Part shown: one piece after another, positions 15,692 through 25,073 of the stretch | How the letters are laid out: every line of letters begins with the position of its first letter | How positions within the stretch are numbered: the stretch's first letter is position 1 | From: Algoriphagus pacificus | GTDB lineage: Bacteria; Bacteroidota; Bacteroidia; Cytophagales; Cyclobacteriaceae | Assembly (NCBI RefSeq): GCF_017254845.1 | Contig: NZ_JAFKCU010000004.1 | Location: 124,001 to 188,000, forward strand | Length of the DNA stretch: 64,000 nucleotides | Direction of reading: 5' to 3' | Position numbers and translations under genes: made by a program | The notes under the pieces: generated by a model | Database searches by the model: none | Seen by the model: only the letters and a program-made list of their open reading frames with translations | What the model was told of the DNA's origin: nothing

Positions 15692-16957
15692 ATGTTATCC
15701 AAACGCTCGTTAGTAGGGGTTCGATGGAATTTCCACACACTGGCAGTGCTGTTTTTCATGCTGATTGGGATTCAGGCTTTTGCCGCGGATCCTGCAGTTG
15801 ATAGTAGCGATGAAGCTGTAGCAGCAGGTAAGGCTCTATTTAACACAAATTGTAAAACTTGCCATAAACTTGATGCTAAATTGGTAGGTCCTGCTTTAAG
15901 AGGAGCTACTGACAGGCAACCTGCAGAAAACGTAAAGAAATTTATCAAAAATTCTGCCGTAGTTATTGGTTCAGGTGATTCTTATTACAATGACCTGTAT
16001 AAAGAGTACAACAATACGGCAATGCCAGCGCATGAGTTTTTATCAGATGATGATCTAAACAACTTATTGGCATACATCGAATTTGGCGACAAAGTTGATC
16101 CGGCAGCTGCAGCTGCAGCAGGAACAGGCGCTGAAGGTGGAGCGGCGGTAGCAGGTGGAGGCATTCCAAACGAATACCTTACCGTAATCTTGGTAGTTCT
16201 TGTAGTAGTTCTGCTTTTGATTTTGGCAGTATTGGGATTGATTATCTCTGTATTGACCAAATATCTGAACAAGCAAGAACTAGATGAAGATGATCAAGAG
16301 TTCGTTTCTCAGAAATTCAACTTGGGTAAGGTTATCAAGAGTGATGGCTTTATTATAATAGTGACAGCTTTGGTTGTGGCATTGGTAGCTAAAACAGCAA
16401 TCGATGGTCTTTACTCAGTAGGTGTTCAGCAAGGTTATGCTCCTACTCAACCAATAGCTTATTCTCACAAGCTACATGCTGGAACTTTAGAGATCGAATG
16501 TCAGTATTGCCATACTGGTGTCGAGATCGGAAGATCAGCGAACATCCCTTCTCCTAATATCTGTATGAACTGCCACACCCATGTGCAGAATGTACAAGGT
16601 AAAGAAGGTGTTTCTCCAGAAATTCAGAAAATCTACGATGCTGTGGATAACAACACTCCGATTGAATGGGTGAGAGTTCACAACCTTCCGGATTTAGCGT
16701 ACTTCAACCACTCTCAGCACGTGAAAGTGGGTGGAATTGAGTGTCAAACTTGCCACGGTCCTATTCAGGAAATGGAAGTGGTGGGTCAGCATAGTGCTTT
16801 GACTATGGGCTGGTGTATCGATTGTCACAGACAAACCGAAATTGCTACTGAAGGCAATGCCTATTATGATAAGTTGGTACAGATTCATGCAGATTCAAAA
16901 GATGCCCTAAAGGTGAAAGACATCGGCGGGCTTGAATGTGCTAAGTGCCACTATTAA
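15692..16957 (+). CDS. actA: Alternative complex III subunit A: multihaem cytochrome c with N-terminal monohaem domain
   Basis: A 421-residue protein, with the ATG at 15692 chosen because the promoter excludes the TTG extension. A signal/anchor (~15-32) is followed by a class I cytochrome c domain with CKTCH at 54-58 and a Met ligand near M111 (AMPAHEF). An Ala/Gly-rich linker leads to a hydrophobic span at ~162-187 and a second at ~219-234. The C-terminal cytochrome c7-like domain has five more CxxCH sites at C270, C291, C351, C375 and C416, giving six haems in total. It faces the periplasm and passes electrons from the complex's Fe-S subunit to a terminal oxidase. It is the first gene of actABCDEF. 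Confidence 0.93.
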   Translation: MLSKRSLVGVRWNFHTLAVLFFMLIGIQAFAADPAVDSSDEAVAAGKALFNTNCKTCHKLDAKLVGPALRGATDRQPAENVKKFIKNSAVVIGSGDSYYNDLYKEYNNTAMPAHEFLSDDDLNNLLAYIEFGDKVDPAAAAAAGTGAEGGAAVAGGGIPNEYLTVILVVLVVVLLLILAVLGLIISVLTKYLNKQELDEDDQEFVSQKFNLGKVIKSDGFIIIVTALVVALVAKTAIDGLYSVGVQQGYAPTQPIAYSHKLHAGTLEIECQYCHTGVEIGRSANIPSPNICMNCHTHVQNVQGKEGVSPEIQKIYDAVDNNTPIEWVRVHNLPDLAYFNHSQHVKVGGIECQTCHGPIQEMEVVGQHSALTMGWCIDCHRQTEIATEGNAYYDKLVQIHADSKDALKVKDIGGLECAKCHY

Positions 16958-16996
16958 TTCATTATCCTTTTTGCAAATTCATTCCTAGATCATAAA

Positions 16997-19900
16997 ATGA
17001 AGGAAAATAAAAAAACCTACTGGAAAGGGCTAGAGCAACTTAGCAACGATCCGGAGTTTGTAAAGCATGCCGATAAGGAGTTCGCAGAACTTCCTTCTTC
17101 CTTAAGTGAAGATGGCAGTGCCTCCAGAAGAGATTTTCTCAAGTTGATGGGATTTAGCTTGGCAGCTGCTTCTTTGGCAGCTTGTGAAGCTCCGGTTAGA
17201 AAGGCGATTCCTTATGTGAATAAGCCGGTTGACGTCAACCCATCTATCCCTAATTATTATGCATCCACTTTCTCTTCAGGAGGTGATTATGCATCTATTG
17301 TTGTTAAAACAAGAGAAGGTCGACCAATCAAAATTGATGGTAACGAGCTTTCTCCTATTAATAAAGGTAAAGTCAATGCAATCGTAGAAGGATCTGTTCT
17401 TTCTCTTTATGATAAGCAAAGATTGACAGGACCTTATATCGCTGGCGAAAAATCTGATTGGGCAACCATCGATTCGCAAGTGAAATCTAAACTGGCTTCT
17501 GCTGGTTCTGTGAAAATTGTTTCAAACACGATCCTTTCTCCTTCTACTTTAAAAGCAATTCAGCAATTATCTGATGCTGTAGGTGGAGTAGAAGTGATTC
17601 AGTACGATCCGATTTCAAATTATGGTATTTCCAAAGCTGCTGAAACTTATTATGGCACCGCGGGAATTCCTTCTTATTCTTTTGACAAAGCAAAGACCAT
17701 CGTTTCTTTTGGTGCAGATTTCTTAGGAACCTGGATTTCACCGATTGAATTTGCTGGAGCTTATGCCAAAACAAGAAAAATCAGCAAAGAGAAGCCTGAA
17801 ATGTCTAGACATTATCAGTTTGAATCCAATCTTTCTTTGACTGGTGCCAATGCTGATTACAGAACTCCAATCAAAGCTTCTCAAAGCGGATTGGCAGTTT
17901 TGGCTTTATATAATGCGCTTGCTAAAAAAGCAGGTGCTACTACGGTTTCTGCTCCAGCAGTGGAAATTGCACATTTAGAAAAGGCTGCCAATGACCTTTG
18001 GGCTGCAAAGTCTGCTGGTTTGGTGGTTTCAGGATCAAATGATCCAAATGTTCAAGTTGTAATCAATGCAATCAATGAATTGCTTGGTGCAAATGGAACT
18101 ACAGTTGACTTTACTAATCCAGTTCATTTCCGTAAAGGAGATGATACCCGCATGAATCAATTCGTCAATGAATTGAAAGGTGGACAGGTTGGAGCAGTGA
18201 TTTTCTATAACTGTAACCCAGTTTATGATTTCGCAAGAGGTGCTGAGGTTGCTGAAGGAATTGCAAAAGCTAAAGTAAGCATCGCTACTAATGGAACGAT
18301 GGACGAAACAGCTTCTTTGGTTCAAATGGTAGCTCCAGATCATCATTTCTTGGAATCATGGAATGACTTCGAACCTAAGAAAGGTCACTTCTCTTTGGCT
18401 CAGCCAACAATTTCCCCATTGTTTGATACAAGACAGGCTCAGGATTCATTCTTGACTTGGGCTGGCTCTACTACAAACTATTATGACTTCCTTCAACTTA
18501 ACTGGGAATCTGAGATTTTCACTCAAGTTGAAACTGGTTCTGCTTTCCAGGAATTCTGGGATCGTTCCTTATTTAATGGTGTCGTAGCTATCGCATCAGA
18601 AGCTTCTGCTCCAGCAGCTCCAGTAGGAGATGTAAGTGCAGCAGCTGCCAATGTCGCTAAAGCATATAAAGCTGACAATGCCGGTGCAGAGTTAGTTCTT
18701 TATACTAAAGTAGGTATCGGAAGTGGAGCTTTTGCCAATGTGCCTTGGCTTCAGGAAATGTCTGATCCTATCACCAAAGCAACTTGGGATAACTATTTGA
18801 CAGTTTCACAAAAATGGGCTTCTGAAAACGGAGTAACCATGAATGAGGGACAAACTTCAAAAGCTTCTATTTCTGTAAATGGAAAATCTCTTGTTGTTCC
18901 TATTCTTATTCAACCAGGTCAAGCTGAAGGTACTTTTGGATTGGCATTGGGTTATGGAAGAACAAAAGCAGGTAGAGTTGCAAATGGCGTAGGTGTAAAT
19001 GCTTACGAATTGCTAGATGCTTCGCAAGGTTTCGTGAATTTTGATATCACTTCAGGTGTAGAAGTTTCTGCAACTGGTGAATCTTATAATATTGCTAGAA
19101 CACAAACTCATCAGACCTTCATGGGTCGTGAGAACGTGATTCAAGAAGCTACTCTTGCAGAATATAAAAATGATGCTGGAGCAGGTAGATACCATCCAGA
19201 AATCTACAAAGACGGAGAATTTGTAAAACCAAGCAAAATCTCTCTTTGGTCAGGTCACCAATATTCTCAGCATCACTGGGGTCTTGCTATTGACATGAAC
19301 TCTTGTATTGGATGTTCTGCATGTTCTGTTGCTTGTCAGGTTGAAAACAACGTGGCTGTAGTAGGAAAGCAAGAAGTATTGAATAGAAGAGAAATGGCTT
19401 GGATCAGAATTGATCGCTATTATTCTTCTGATGCTCCTGCTGATGATTTGAGAGGAATGGAAGTGGCTTCTGAAAATCCAGAAGTAACATTCCAGCCTAT
19501 GATGTGTCAGCAGTGTAACAACGCTCCATGTGAGACTGTTTGTCCTGTTGCTGCAACAACCCACTCTTCTGAAGGTCTGAATCAAATGACCTACAACAGA
19601 TGTATCGGTACTAGATATTGTGCAAACAACTGTCCTTATAAAGTACGTCGATTCAACTGGTTCAAATACCATGACAATAAAGACTTCCCTGCAAACGTCG
19701 CACAAAACGATGATTTGGGTAAGATGGTATTGAATCCAGATGTAACTGTACGTGCCAGAGGTGTGATGGAGAAATGCTCTATGTGTGTACAGAGAATCCA
19801 GGCTGGTAAACTAGCAGCTAAACGTGAGAAGCGTAAGATTCAGGATGGAGAGATCAATGTCGCTTGTGCGGTTGCCTGTCCTACTGATGCCCTTGTATTT

Positions 19901-20080
19901 GGAGATATGAATGATGCAAATAGCAAGGTTTCTCAATTATTGAAAATCAAAGAGAATACAACTTCAGCTTTGAAAGAAGTAAATGAGGAAAGAGCATATC
20001 ACGTATTGGAGGAGATCAACGTAAGTCCAAACGTTTGGTACTTCACCAAAATCAGAAATAAAGACAAAAACGAAGCGTAA
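16997..20080 (+). CDS. actB: Alternative complex III subunit B: molybdopterin-oxidoreductase-like/Fe-S fusion
   Basis: A 1027-residue fusion. The N-terminus carries a Tat motif SRRDFLK (43-49), a hydrophobic run and a lipobox SLAAC (59-63), so it is probably exported folded and lipidated on C63. Residues ~75-740 resemble a molybdopterin oxidoreductase without obvious cofactor ligands, as in known ActB. The C-terminal part is a ferredoxin-like subunit: C770-x2-C-x2-C-x3-C (CIGCSACSVAC), a second set from C837 (CQQCNNAPCETVCP), CANNCPYKVRRFNW, and CSMC...CAVACPTDAL. That fits the three 4Fe-4S plus one 3Fe-4S clusters known for the family. It carries electrons from quinol sites in the membrane subunits to ActA. 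Confidence 0.94.
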   Translation: MKENKKTYWKGLEQLSNDPEFVKHADKEFAELPSSLSEDGSASRRDFLKLMGFSLAAASLAACEAPVRKAIPYVNKPVDVNPSIPNYYASTFSSGGDYASIVVKTREGRPIKIDGNELSPINKGKVNAIVEGSVLSLYDKQRLTGPYIAGEKSDWATIDSQVKSKLASAGSVKIVSNTILSPSTLKAIQQLSDAVGGVEVIQYDPISNYGISKAAETYYGTAGIPSYSFDKAKTIVSFGADFLGTWISPIEFAGAYAKTRKISKEKPEMSRHYQFESNLSLTGANADYRTPIKASQSGLAVLALYNALAKKAGATTVSAPAVEIAHLEKAANDLWAAKSAGLVVSGSNDPNVQVVINAINELLGANGTTVDFTNPVHFRKGDDTRMNQFVNELKGGQVGAVIFYNCNPVYDFARGAEVAEGIAKAKVSIATNGTMDETASLVQMVAPDHHFLESWNDFEPKKGHFSLAQPTISPLFDTRQAQDSFLTWAGSTTNYYDFLQLNWESEIFTQVETGSAFQEFWDRSLFNGVVAIASEASAPAAPVGDVSAAAANVAKAYKADNAGAELVLYTKVGIGSGAFANVPWLQEMSDPITKATWDNYLTVSQKWASENGVTMNEGQTSKASISVNGKSLVVPILIQPGQAEGTFGLALGYGRTKAGRVANGVGVNAYELLDASQGFVNFDITSGVEVSATGESYNIARTQTHQTFMGRENVIQEATLAEYKNDAGAGRYHPEIYKDGEFVKPSKISLWSGHQYSQHHWGLAIDMNSCIGCSACSVACQVENNVAVVGKQEVLNRREMAWIRIDRYYSSDAPADDLRGMEVASENPEVTFQPMMCQQCNNAPCETVCPVAATTHSSEGLNQMTYNRCIGTRYCANNCPYKVRRFNWFKYHDNKDFPANVAQNDDLGKMVLNPDVTVRARGVMEKCSMCVQRIQAGKLAAKREKRKIQDGEINVACAVACPTDALVFGDMNDANSKVSQLLKIKENTTSALKEVNEERAYHVLEEINVSPNVWYFTKIRNKDKNEA

Positions 20081-20097
20081 TCATAATTTTATAAACT

Positions 20098-21462
20098 ATG
20101 CAGGTTACTTCATCCGTACGTGAGCCGTTAGTTACCGGAGGTAAAACCTACCATGATGTGACACATGATGTGTCCCGTCAGGTAGAAGGAAAGCCAACTT
20201 TACTTTGGTTTCTTGCCTTCCTAACAGCCGCTGGTACTTTGGCTATAGGATTAATTGCCGTGACTGCCACCGTTTGGGAAGGCATCGGGATGTGGGGGTT
20301 GAACAAAACAGTAGGTTGGGCATGGGATATCACCAACTTCGTTTGGTGGGTTGGTATCGGTCACGCTGGAACGCTGATTTCAGCAGTATTGCTTTTGTTC
20401 AGACAGAAATGGAGAACATCCATCAACAGAGCTGCTGAAGCGATGACAATTTTTGCGGTTATTTGTGCGGCTATGTTCCCGGTTCTTCACATGGGTAGGC
20501 CATGGTTGGGAGCTTACTGGGCACTTCCGCTTCCAAATACATTTGGTTCGCTTTGGGTAAACTTTAACTCTCCACTTCTTTGGGACGTATTCGCAATCTC
20601 GACTTATTTCTCAGTTTCTTTAGTATTCTGGTACATCGGTTTGATTCCGGATTTTGCTACCATCAGAGATAGAGCAACTGGCTTGAGAAAAGTGATTTAC
20701 GGAGCACTTTCCTTTGGATGGGATGGAGCTGCTAAAACTTGGATGAGATACGAATCAGTTTCTTTGATTCTTGCCGGTTTGGCAACACCACTTGTACTTT
20801 CTGTACACACAATCGTATCCTTTGACTTTGCAACTTCAGTGATACCAGGTTGGCACACGACGATCTTCCCTCCATACTTTGTGGCGGGTGCAATTTTCTC
20901 TGGATTTGCCATGGTATTGACCTTGATGATCATTACCAGAAAAGTTTTCAAATTGGAAGATTACATTACCATGACTCATATTGAGTTGATGAACATTGTA
21001 ATCATCATCACTGGTTCTATCGTAGGTATCGCTTACATCACTGAATTCTTCATTGCATGGTATTCAGGAGTAGAAGCTGAGCAATATGCATTCATCAACC
21101 GTGCAACTGGTCCTTACTGGTGGGCATATTGGTCAATGATGACTTGTAACGTAATCTCTCCTCAGCTTTTCTGGGTGAAGAAAATCAGAACTTCTATCAT
21201 TGCAACATTTGCTTTGTCAATCGTTGTAAACATCGGTATGTGGTTCGAGCGTTTCGTAATTATCGTAACATCCTTACATAGAGATTACCTTCCTTCTTCT
21301 TGGGCGATGTTCTATCCATCTATCACAGATGTTGGGGTATACTTATTCACCTTCGGATTGTTCTTTACACTTTTCTTCTTATTCGCTAAGTTCTTCCCAG
21401 TGATCAACATGGCTGAAGTGAAGTCTGTATTGAAGTCTACATCTGCTAAAGTCCGCAAATAA
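20098..21462 (+). CDS. actC: Alternative complex III subunit C: NrfD/PsrC-like quinol-binding membrane protein
   Basis: A 454-residue polytopic protein with about ten hydrophobic segments, belonging to the NrfD/PsrC family. Characteristic pieces are [54 protein letters not shown] and [12 protein letters not shown]. In ACIII this subunit sits below the Fe-S subunit and holds the menaquinol oxidation site and a candidate proton path. It starts 17 bases after actB and ends two bases before actD. A homologous NrfD-like subunit, ActF, is encoded further down the operon. Confidence 0.94.
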   Translation: MQVTSSVREPLVTGGKTYHDVTHDVSRQVEGKPTLLWFLAFLTAAGTLAIGLIAVTATVWEGIGMWGLNKTVGWAWDITNFVWWVGIGHAGTLISAVLLLFRQKWRTSINRAAEAMTIFAVICAAMFPVLHMGRPWLGAYWALPLPNTFGSLWVNFNSPLLWDVFAISTYFSVSLVFWYIGLIPDFATIRDRATGLRKVIYGALSFGWDGAAKTWMRYESVSLILAGLATPLVLSVHTIVSFDFATSVIPGWHTTIFPPYFVAGAIFSGFAMVLTLMIITRKVFKLEDYITMTHIELMNIVIIITGSIVGIAYITEFFIAWYSGVEAEQYAFINRATGPYWWAYWSMMTCNVISPQLFWVKKIRTSIIATFALSIVVNIGMWFERFVIIVTSLHRDYLPSSWAMFYPSITDVGVYLFTFGLFFTLFFLFAKFFPVINMAEVKSVLKSTSAKVRK

Positions 21463-21464
21463 TC

Positions 21465-21995
21465 ATGGAAAAAGATAAGAACTTTATTTTGGGAGTTTAC
21501 GACGATGAGGACGTATTGCTCCATGCCGTATCTGAAGTAAGAGCTTCGGGTGTCAAAATTCATGAAGTATTCACTCCTTATCCGGTTCACGGATTGGAAG
21601 ATGTACTCGGATATAAGAGAAGCCGCTTGCCAATCGCTGCATTCCTTTTCGGAATGTTGGGTACAACATTGGCCTTGACCATGCAATTGTACATGATGCG
21701 ATTTGACTGGCCAATGATTATCGGTGGTAAAGACCATGCAGCTATTCCGGATTTTATCCCGGTTACTTTCGAATTGACTGTACTTTTGGCAGCATTCGGA
21801 ATGGTAGGTGTATTCATGGTTAGTTCAAATCTTAAGCCTTGGGCTCAACCTAGGATCTTTGATTTGAGAAGTACTGATGACAAGCATATCATGGCAATTG
21901 ATATTGCAAACAACACAAGTATGGAAGTAGCAAAAATCCAGGAAATTCTTAAGTCTTCCGGTGCTACAGAGGTGAATAATAAAAGTTTTGAATAG
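21465..21995 (+). CDS. actD: Alternative complex III subunit D (DUF3341 membrane protein)
   Basis: A 176-residue protein of the DUF3341 family. It has an N-terminal soluble ferredoxin-fold-like part (FILGVYDDEDVLLHAV, IHEVFTPYPVHGLE) and two transmembrane helices (about 61-78 and 105-122) separated by a short loop containing DWPMIIGGKD. It is a structural subunit of ACIII with no cofactor motif. Gene spacing of two bases from actC and 13 bases to actE supports co-translation. Confidence 0.92.
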   Translation: MEKDKNFILGVYDDEDVLLHAVSEVRASGVKIHEVFTPYPVHGLEDVLGYKRSRLPIAAFLFGMLGTTLALTMQLYMMRFDWPMIIGGKDHAAIPDFIPVTFELTVLLAAFGMVGVFMVSSNLKPWAQPRIFDLRSTDDKHIMAIDIANNTSMEVAKIQEILKSSGATEVNNKSFE

Positions 21996-22008
21996 TAATT
22001 CTGGAAAA

Positions 22009-22710
22009 ATGAAGATTGCTAAAGCACTTAGTTTATTGGGGATTGCAGCAGCTGGAATATCGCTTGTGGCTTGTAAAGCCGACGGTGATAACCAGGGATT
22101 GGAATATGCCCCACAGATGTATCACTCTGTTGCATACGAGCCATTGACTCAGATTAAAGATGAGACCAAAGGTGAATGGTTGTCAAATAGAGAAGATGGA
22201 AAAGGGGAGTTCTTTAATAGTAACATTAATAATCCTCATGGTATGAACATGAGAGAGCCTGTTGCTGGAACTGTTCCTAGAACAAAAGATGGATCTCTTC
22301 CTTACAGATACAAAGCTTTTGAAATTGAAGAAGCTAGCGTGAATGTTAAAAACCCAATCGAATTGAACGATGAGGTTTTGAAAGAAGGCGAAAGGTTATT
22401 TCAATTGTATTGTACCCCATGCCATGGAAAAGGTGGTCAAGGAGATGGTACTGTTGGTATGATTATCGGTGGTGTGGCAAATTTGACTGGTGGGGCCTAC
22501 GTAGGTTTATCAGAAGGTCATATTTATCACGTGATCACAAAAGGTAAAGGTAGAATGGGAGCTCATGGTTCTCAGATCACACCTGAAAATAGATGGAAGA
22601 TTGTTCACTATGTGAAACAAAAACTTCAGGGAGGTCAAAATGCTGACAATGCAGTAGCAGTCGCAGAAAAAGCCACCCAAGAAACTCAAGTAGAAACTCC
22701 AGCGAATTAA
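22009..22710 (+). CDS. actE: Alternative complex III subunit E: monohaem cytochrome c lipoprotein
   Basis: A 233-residue protein from the ATG at 22009; an in-frame TTG at 21988 would overlap actD and put residues ahead of the signal peptide. The lipoprotein signal ends in SLVAC with lipid Cys22. A single CTPCH haem site lies at C135-H139 within LYCTPCHGKGGQGDG, and a downstream Met near RMGAHGSQ is a plausible distal ligand. The Gln/Ala/Glu-rich tail is low complexity. Known ACIII complexes contain such a membrane-tethered monohaem subunit, which joins ActA in electron exit towards the oxidase. Confidence 0.93.
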   Translation: MKIAKALSLLGIAAAGISLVACKADGDNQGLEYAPQMYHSVAYEPLTQIKDETKGEWLSNREDGKGEFFNSNINNPHGMNMREPVAGTVPRTKDGSLPYRYKAFEIEEASVNVKNPIELNDEVLKEGERLFQLYCTPCHGKGGQGDGTVGMIIGGVANLTGGAYVGLSEGHIYHVITKGKGRMGAHGSQITPENRWKIVHYVKQKLQGGQNADNAVAVAEKATQETQVETPAN

Positions 22711-22712
22711 TT

Positions 22713-24005
22713 ATGGCTCACGACGTACAGCATTATAATTTGGATCAAAAATTTGATTTTACCGCAGCGACTAAGAAGTCGATCTTCACGGTATTGATCA
22801 TTGGTGCAGCCTTGTTGGTCATCGGTATTGTGATGGCAATGTTTGGTGGACACCACGAGGAAGCTGCTGAGGCAGGAGGACATGCATTCCATTGGTACGA
22901 GCGTCTTTACGCTAACCTTTGGATCAACAATGTCTACTTCACAGGAATTGCAATTATTGGAGTTTTCTTCTTTGCTATTCAATATGCCGCTCAGGCTGGT
23001 TGGTCAGCTCCGATTTCCCGAGTGATGTTAGCATTTGGAAACTGGTTGCCATTCGCAGGGATTTTGATGATTGTTACTTTCTTCGTAGCAAATCATGATT
23101 TATTCCACTGGACTCACGCTTATTTGTTTGATAAGAATTCTCCGGAATACGACAAGATCATCGACGGTAAGGGAGCTTTCTTCTATTGGCCAATGGCTAA
23201 AGGAACATTCCCAGCTTTCTATATCTTGAGAATGGTTTTATTCTTTGGATTCTGGGTATTCTTCTTCAATAAATTTAAAAAGATTTCTGCTGCGGAAGAT
23301 CAATTAGGTGGCACCTCTCATTGGTTTAAAATGAGAAGCTGGTCTGCTTATTTCATCATTTTCTTTGCAGTTTCTTCTTCCATCAGTGCATGGGATTGGG
23401 TGATGTCAATTGACACTCACTGGTTCTCTACACTATTCGGATGGTATGTATTCTCCTCTTGGTTTGTTTCCGGCCTTTCTGCTATCACCTTGATGGTAAT
23501 CTTCTTGAAAGGAAGAGGCTATTTGGAAATGATCAATGAAAATCACGTGCATGATCTTGGCAAATTTGTCTTCGGATTTACCATTTTCTGGACTTATTTA
23601 TGGTTTTCACAGTTTCTTTTGATCTATTACGCAAACATTCCTGAGGAATCTGTGTATTTCATAGAAAGACTTTCCAGTGATGTTTATGGTCCATTCATCT
23701 TCGTGAATCTTGGAATGAATTTCTTCTTGCCATTCTTGATCTTGATGACCAGGGATGCAAAGAGAAATGGAATATTCTTGAAGTTGGTTTGTACCCTAAT
23801 CATCGCGGGTCACTGGGTAGATTTCTTCCTTATGGTTCAACCAGGTACTCTTGGTCATAATGGCGGAATCGGATTCATGGAAATTGGAATGTTCCTAATT
23901 TATGGTTCATCAGTTACATTGGTCGTATTAGGAGGATTAGCAAAAGGTAATCTGATTCCTAAGAATCACCCAATGCTTGAGGAAAGCTATCATCATCACA
24001 TTTAA
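22713..24005 (+). CDS. actF: Alternative complex III subunit F: NrfD-like membrane protein
   Basis: A 430-residue protein with about ten hydrophobic segments, the second NrfD-like subunit of the complex. Recognisable blocks are HAFHWYERLYANLWINNVYF, VANHDLFHWTHAYLFDK, FYWPMAKGTFPAFYILR and SSSISAWDWVMSIDTHWFS. The family usually lacks the full quinol site of ActC and has been proposed to contribute to proton movement. It starts two bases after the actE stop and ends 22 bases before coxB, linking ACIII directly to the oxidase genes. The C-terminus is His-rich (SYHHHI). Confidence 0.93.
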   Translation: MAHDVQHYNLDQKFDFTAATKKSIFTVLIIGAALLVIGIVMAMFGGHHEEAAEAGGHAFHWYERLYANLWINNVYFTGIAIIGVFFFAIQYAAQAGWSAPISRVMLAFGNWLPFAGILMIVTFFVANHDLFHWTHAYLFDKNSPEYDKIIDGKGAFFYWPMAKGTFPAFYILRMVLFFGFWVFFFNKFKKISAAEDQLGGTSHWFKMRSWSAYFIIFFAVSSSISAWDWVMSIDTHWFSTLFGWYVFSSWFVSGLSAITLMVIFLKGRGYLEMINENHVHDLGKFVFGFTIFWTYLWFSQFLLIYYANIPEESVYFIERLSSDVYGPFIFVNLGMNFFLPFLILMTRDAKRNGIFLKLVCTLIIAGHWVDFFLMVQPGTLGHNGGIGFMEIGMFLIYGSSVTLVVLGGLAKGNLIPKNHPMLEESYHHHI

Positions 24006-24027
24006 TATTAGCCGAAAAAATTAAGCT

Positions 24028-25059
24028 ATGTACGGATTTCTGATTGGAGTAGGAGTTTTATTGTTACTGTCCATCATTTGGATGGTCTATAGAATTCAAA
24101 CCTTAGTCTCTGTGGTAAAAGGATCTGACAAACAGATTGCTACAGGAAGTAATAAGGTCAATGCTATCATGTTCATTTTGTTCTTATTAGTTACCGGATT
24201 CTTGATGTTCTGGTACTCTATCAAAGAATTTGACAATTATGAACTACCGGTAGCGTCTGAGCATGGTGTGATTACAGACAGCTTGTTCTGGATCACCATG
24301 GCGGTAACAGGGATTGTATTCCTGATTACACACGTTTTGTTGTTTATTTTCCCTTACAAATACCAATACAAAGAGGATCGTAAAGCAACATTCTACCCTG
24401 ACAACAACAAGCTTGAAATTATTTGGACAATTGTTCCAGGTATCGTTTTAGCTGGTTTGGTGATTTCAGGTTGGATAGCTTGGTCTGACATTACAGCACC
24501 TGCTCCTGAAAATGCTCATGTTGTTGAAATCATGGGTTCTCAGTTCCAGTGGGATGTGCGATATCCAGGTAAAGATCAGGTTTTGGGAGATTATGATTAC
24601 AGATTGACTTCAGCGATCAATATCCATGGAGTTGATTTTACAGATAAGAATTCTGCGGATGATTTTCCATCCCCAAGAGTTGTAATCCCTAAAGGAGAGC
24701 CTGTTCTCTTTAAAATCAGAGCTAGAGATGTATTGCATTCTGTTTTTGCTCCTCATATGAGACTTAAAATGGATGCAGTGCCAGGTATGCCTACTCGTTT
24801 CTGGTTTGTACCTACCAAAACCACTGCAGAAATGCGTGTGGAAACTGGTAATCCTGAATTTGAGTATGAGATTGCTTGTACAGAGATATGTGGGCGTGGA
24901 CACTTTTCTATGAAAAAGATTATAGAAGTAGTAGAACCAGCGGAGTACCAGAAATGGTATGCAGAGCAAAAGTCTTTCATTCAGATGAATCCTGCTTTGG
25001 CGGATGTGCAGACTGAACCAAAAGAAGTAGCAGAAGTTCAATTAAGCGAAGGTAATTAA
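24028..25059 (+). CDS. coxB: Cytochrome c oxidase subunit II
   Basis: A 343-residue protein with four hydrophobic segments (about 4-25, 45-62, 86-108, 132-152), the last two being the canonical subunit II hairpin. A periplasmic cupredoxin domain follows. The CuA ligands are complete: H237 in VLHSVF, C284 and C288 in CTEICGRGH, H292 and M295. No haem c motif is fused, so electrons must come from a separate cytochrome or directly from ACIII. The two extra N-terminal segments are a Bacteroidota-type extension. It lies between actF and coxA in the same operon. Confidence 0.96.
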   Translation: MYGFLIGVGVLLLLSIIWMVYRIQTLVSVVKGSDKQIATGSNKVNAIMFILFLLVTGFLMFWYSIKEFDNYELPVASEHGVITDSLFWITMAVTGIVFLITHVLLFIFPYKYQYKEDRKATFYPDNNKLEIIWTIVPGIVLAGLVISGWIAWSDITAPAPENAHVVEIMGSQFQWDVRYPGKDQVLGDYDYRLTSAINIHGVDFTDKNSADDFPSPRVVIPKGEPVLFKIRARDVLHSVFAPHMRLKMDAVPGMPTRFWFVPTKTTAEMRVETGNPEFEYEIACTEICGRGHFSMKKIIEVVEPAEYQKWYAEQKSFIQMNPALADVQTEPKEVAEVQLSEGN

Positions 25060-25073
25060 CAAAATTAGAGATT

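Noticed and set aside
19250-19705. 151-residue antisense frame opposite actB
   Set aside because: Complement of a Cys-rich Fe-S coding region; low-complexity Ser/Arg/Val composition and no homology-like motif.
21312-21737. 141-residue minus-strand frame across the actC/actD junction
   Set aside because: Lies fully inside two well-supported genes on the other strand and has no recognisable domain.
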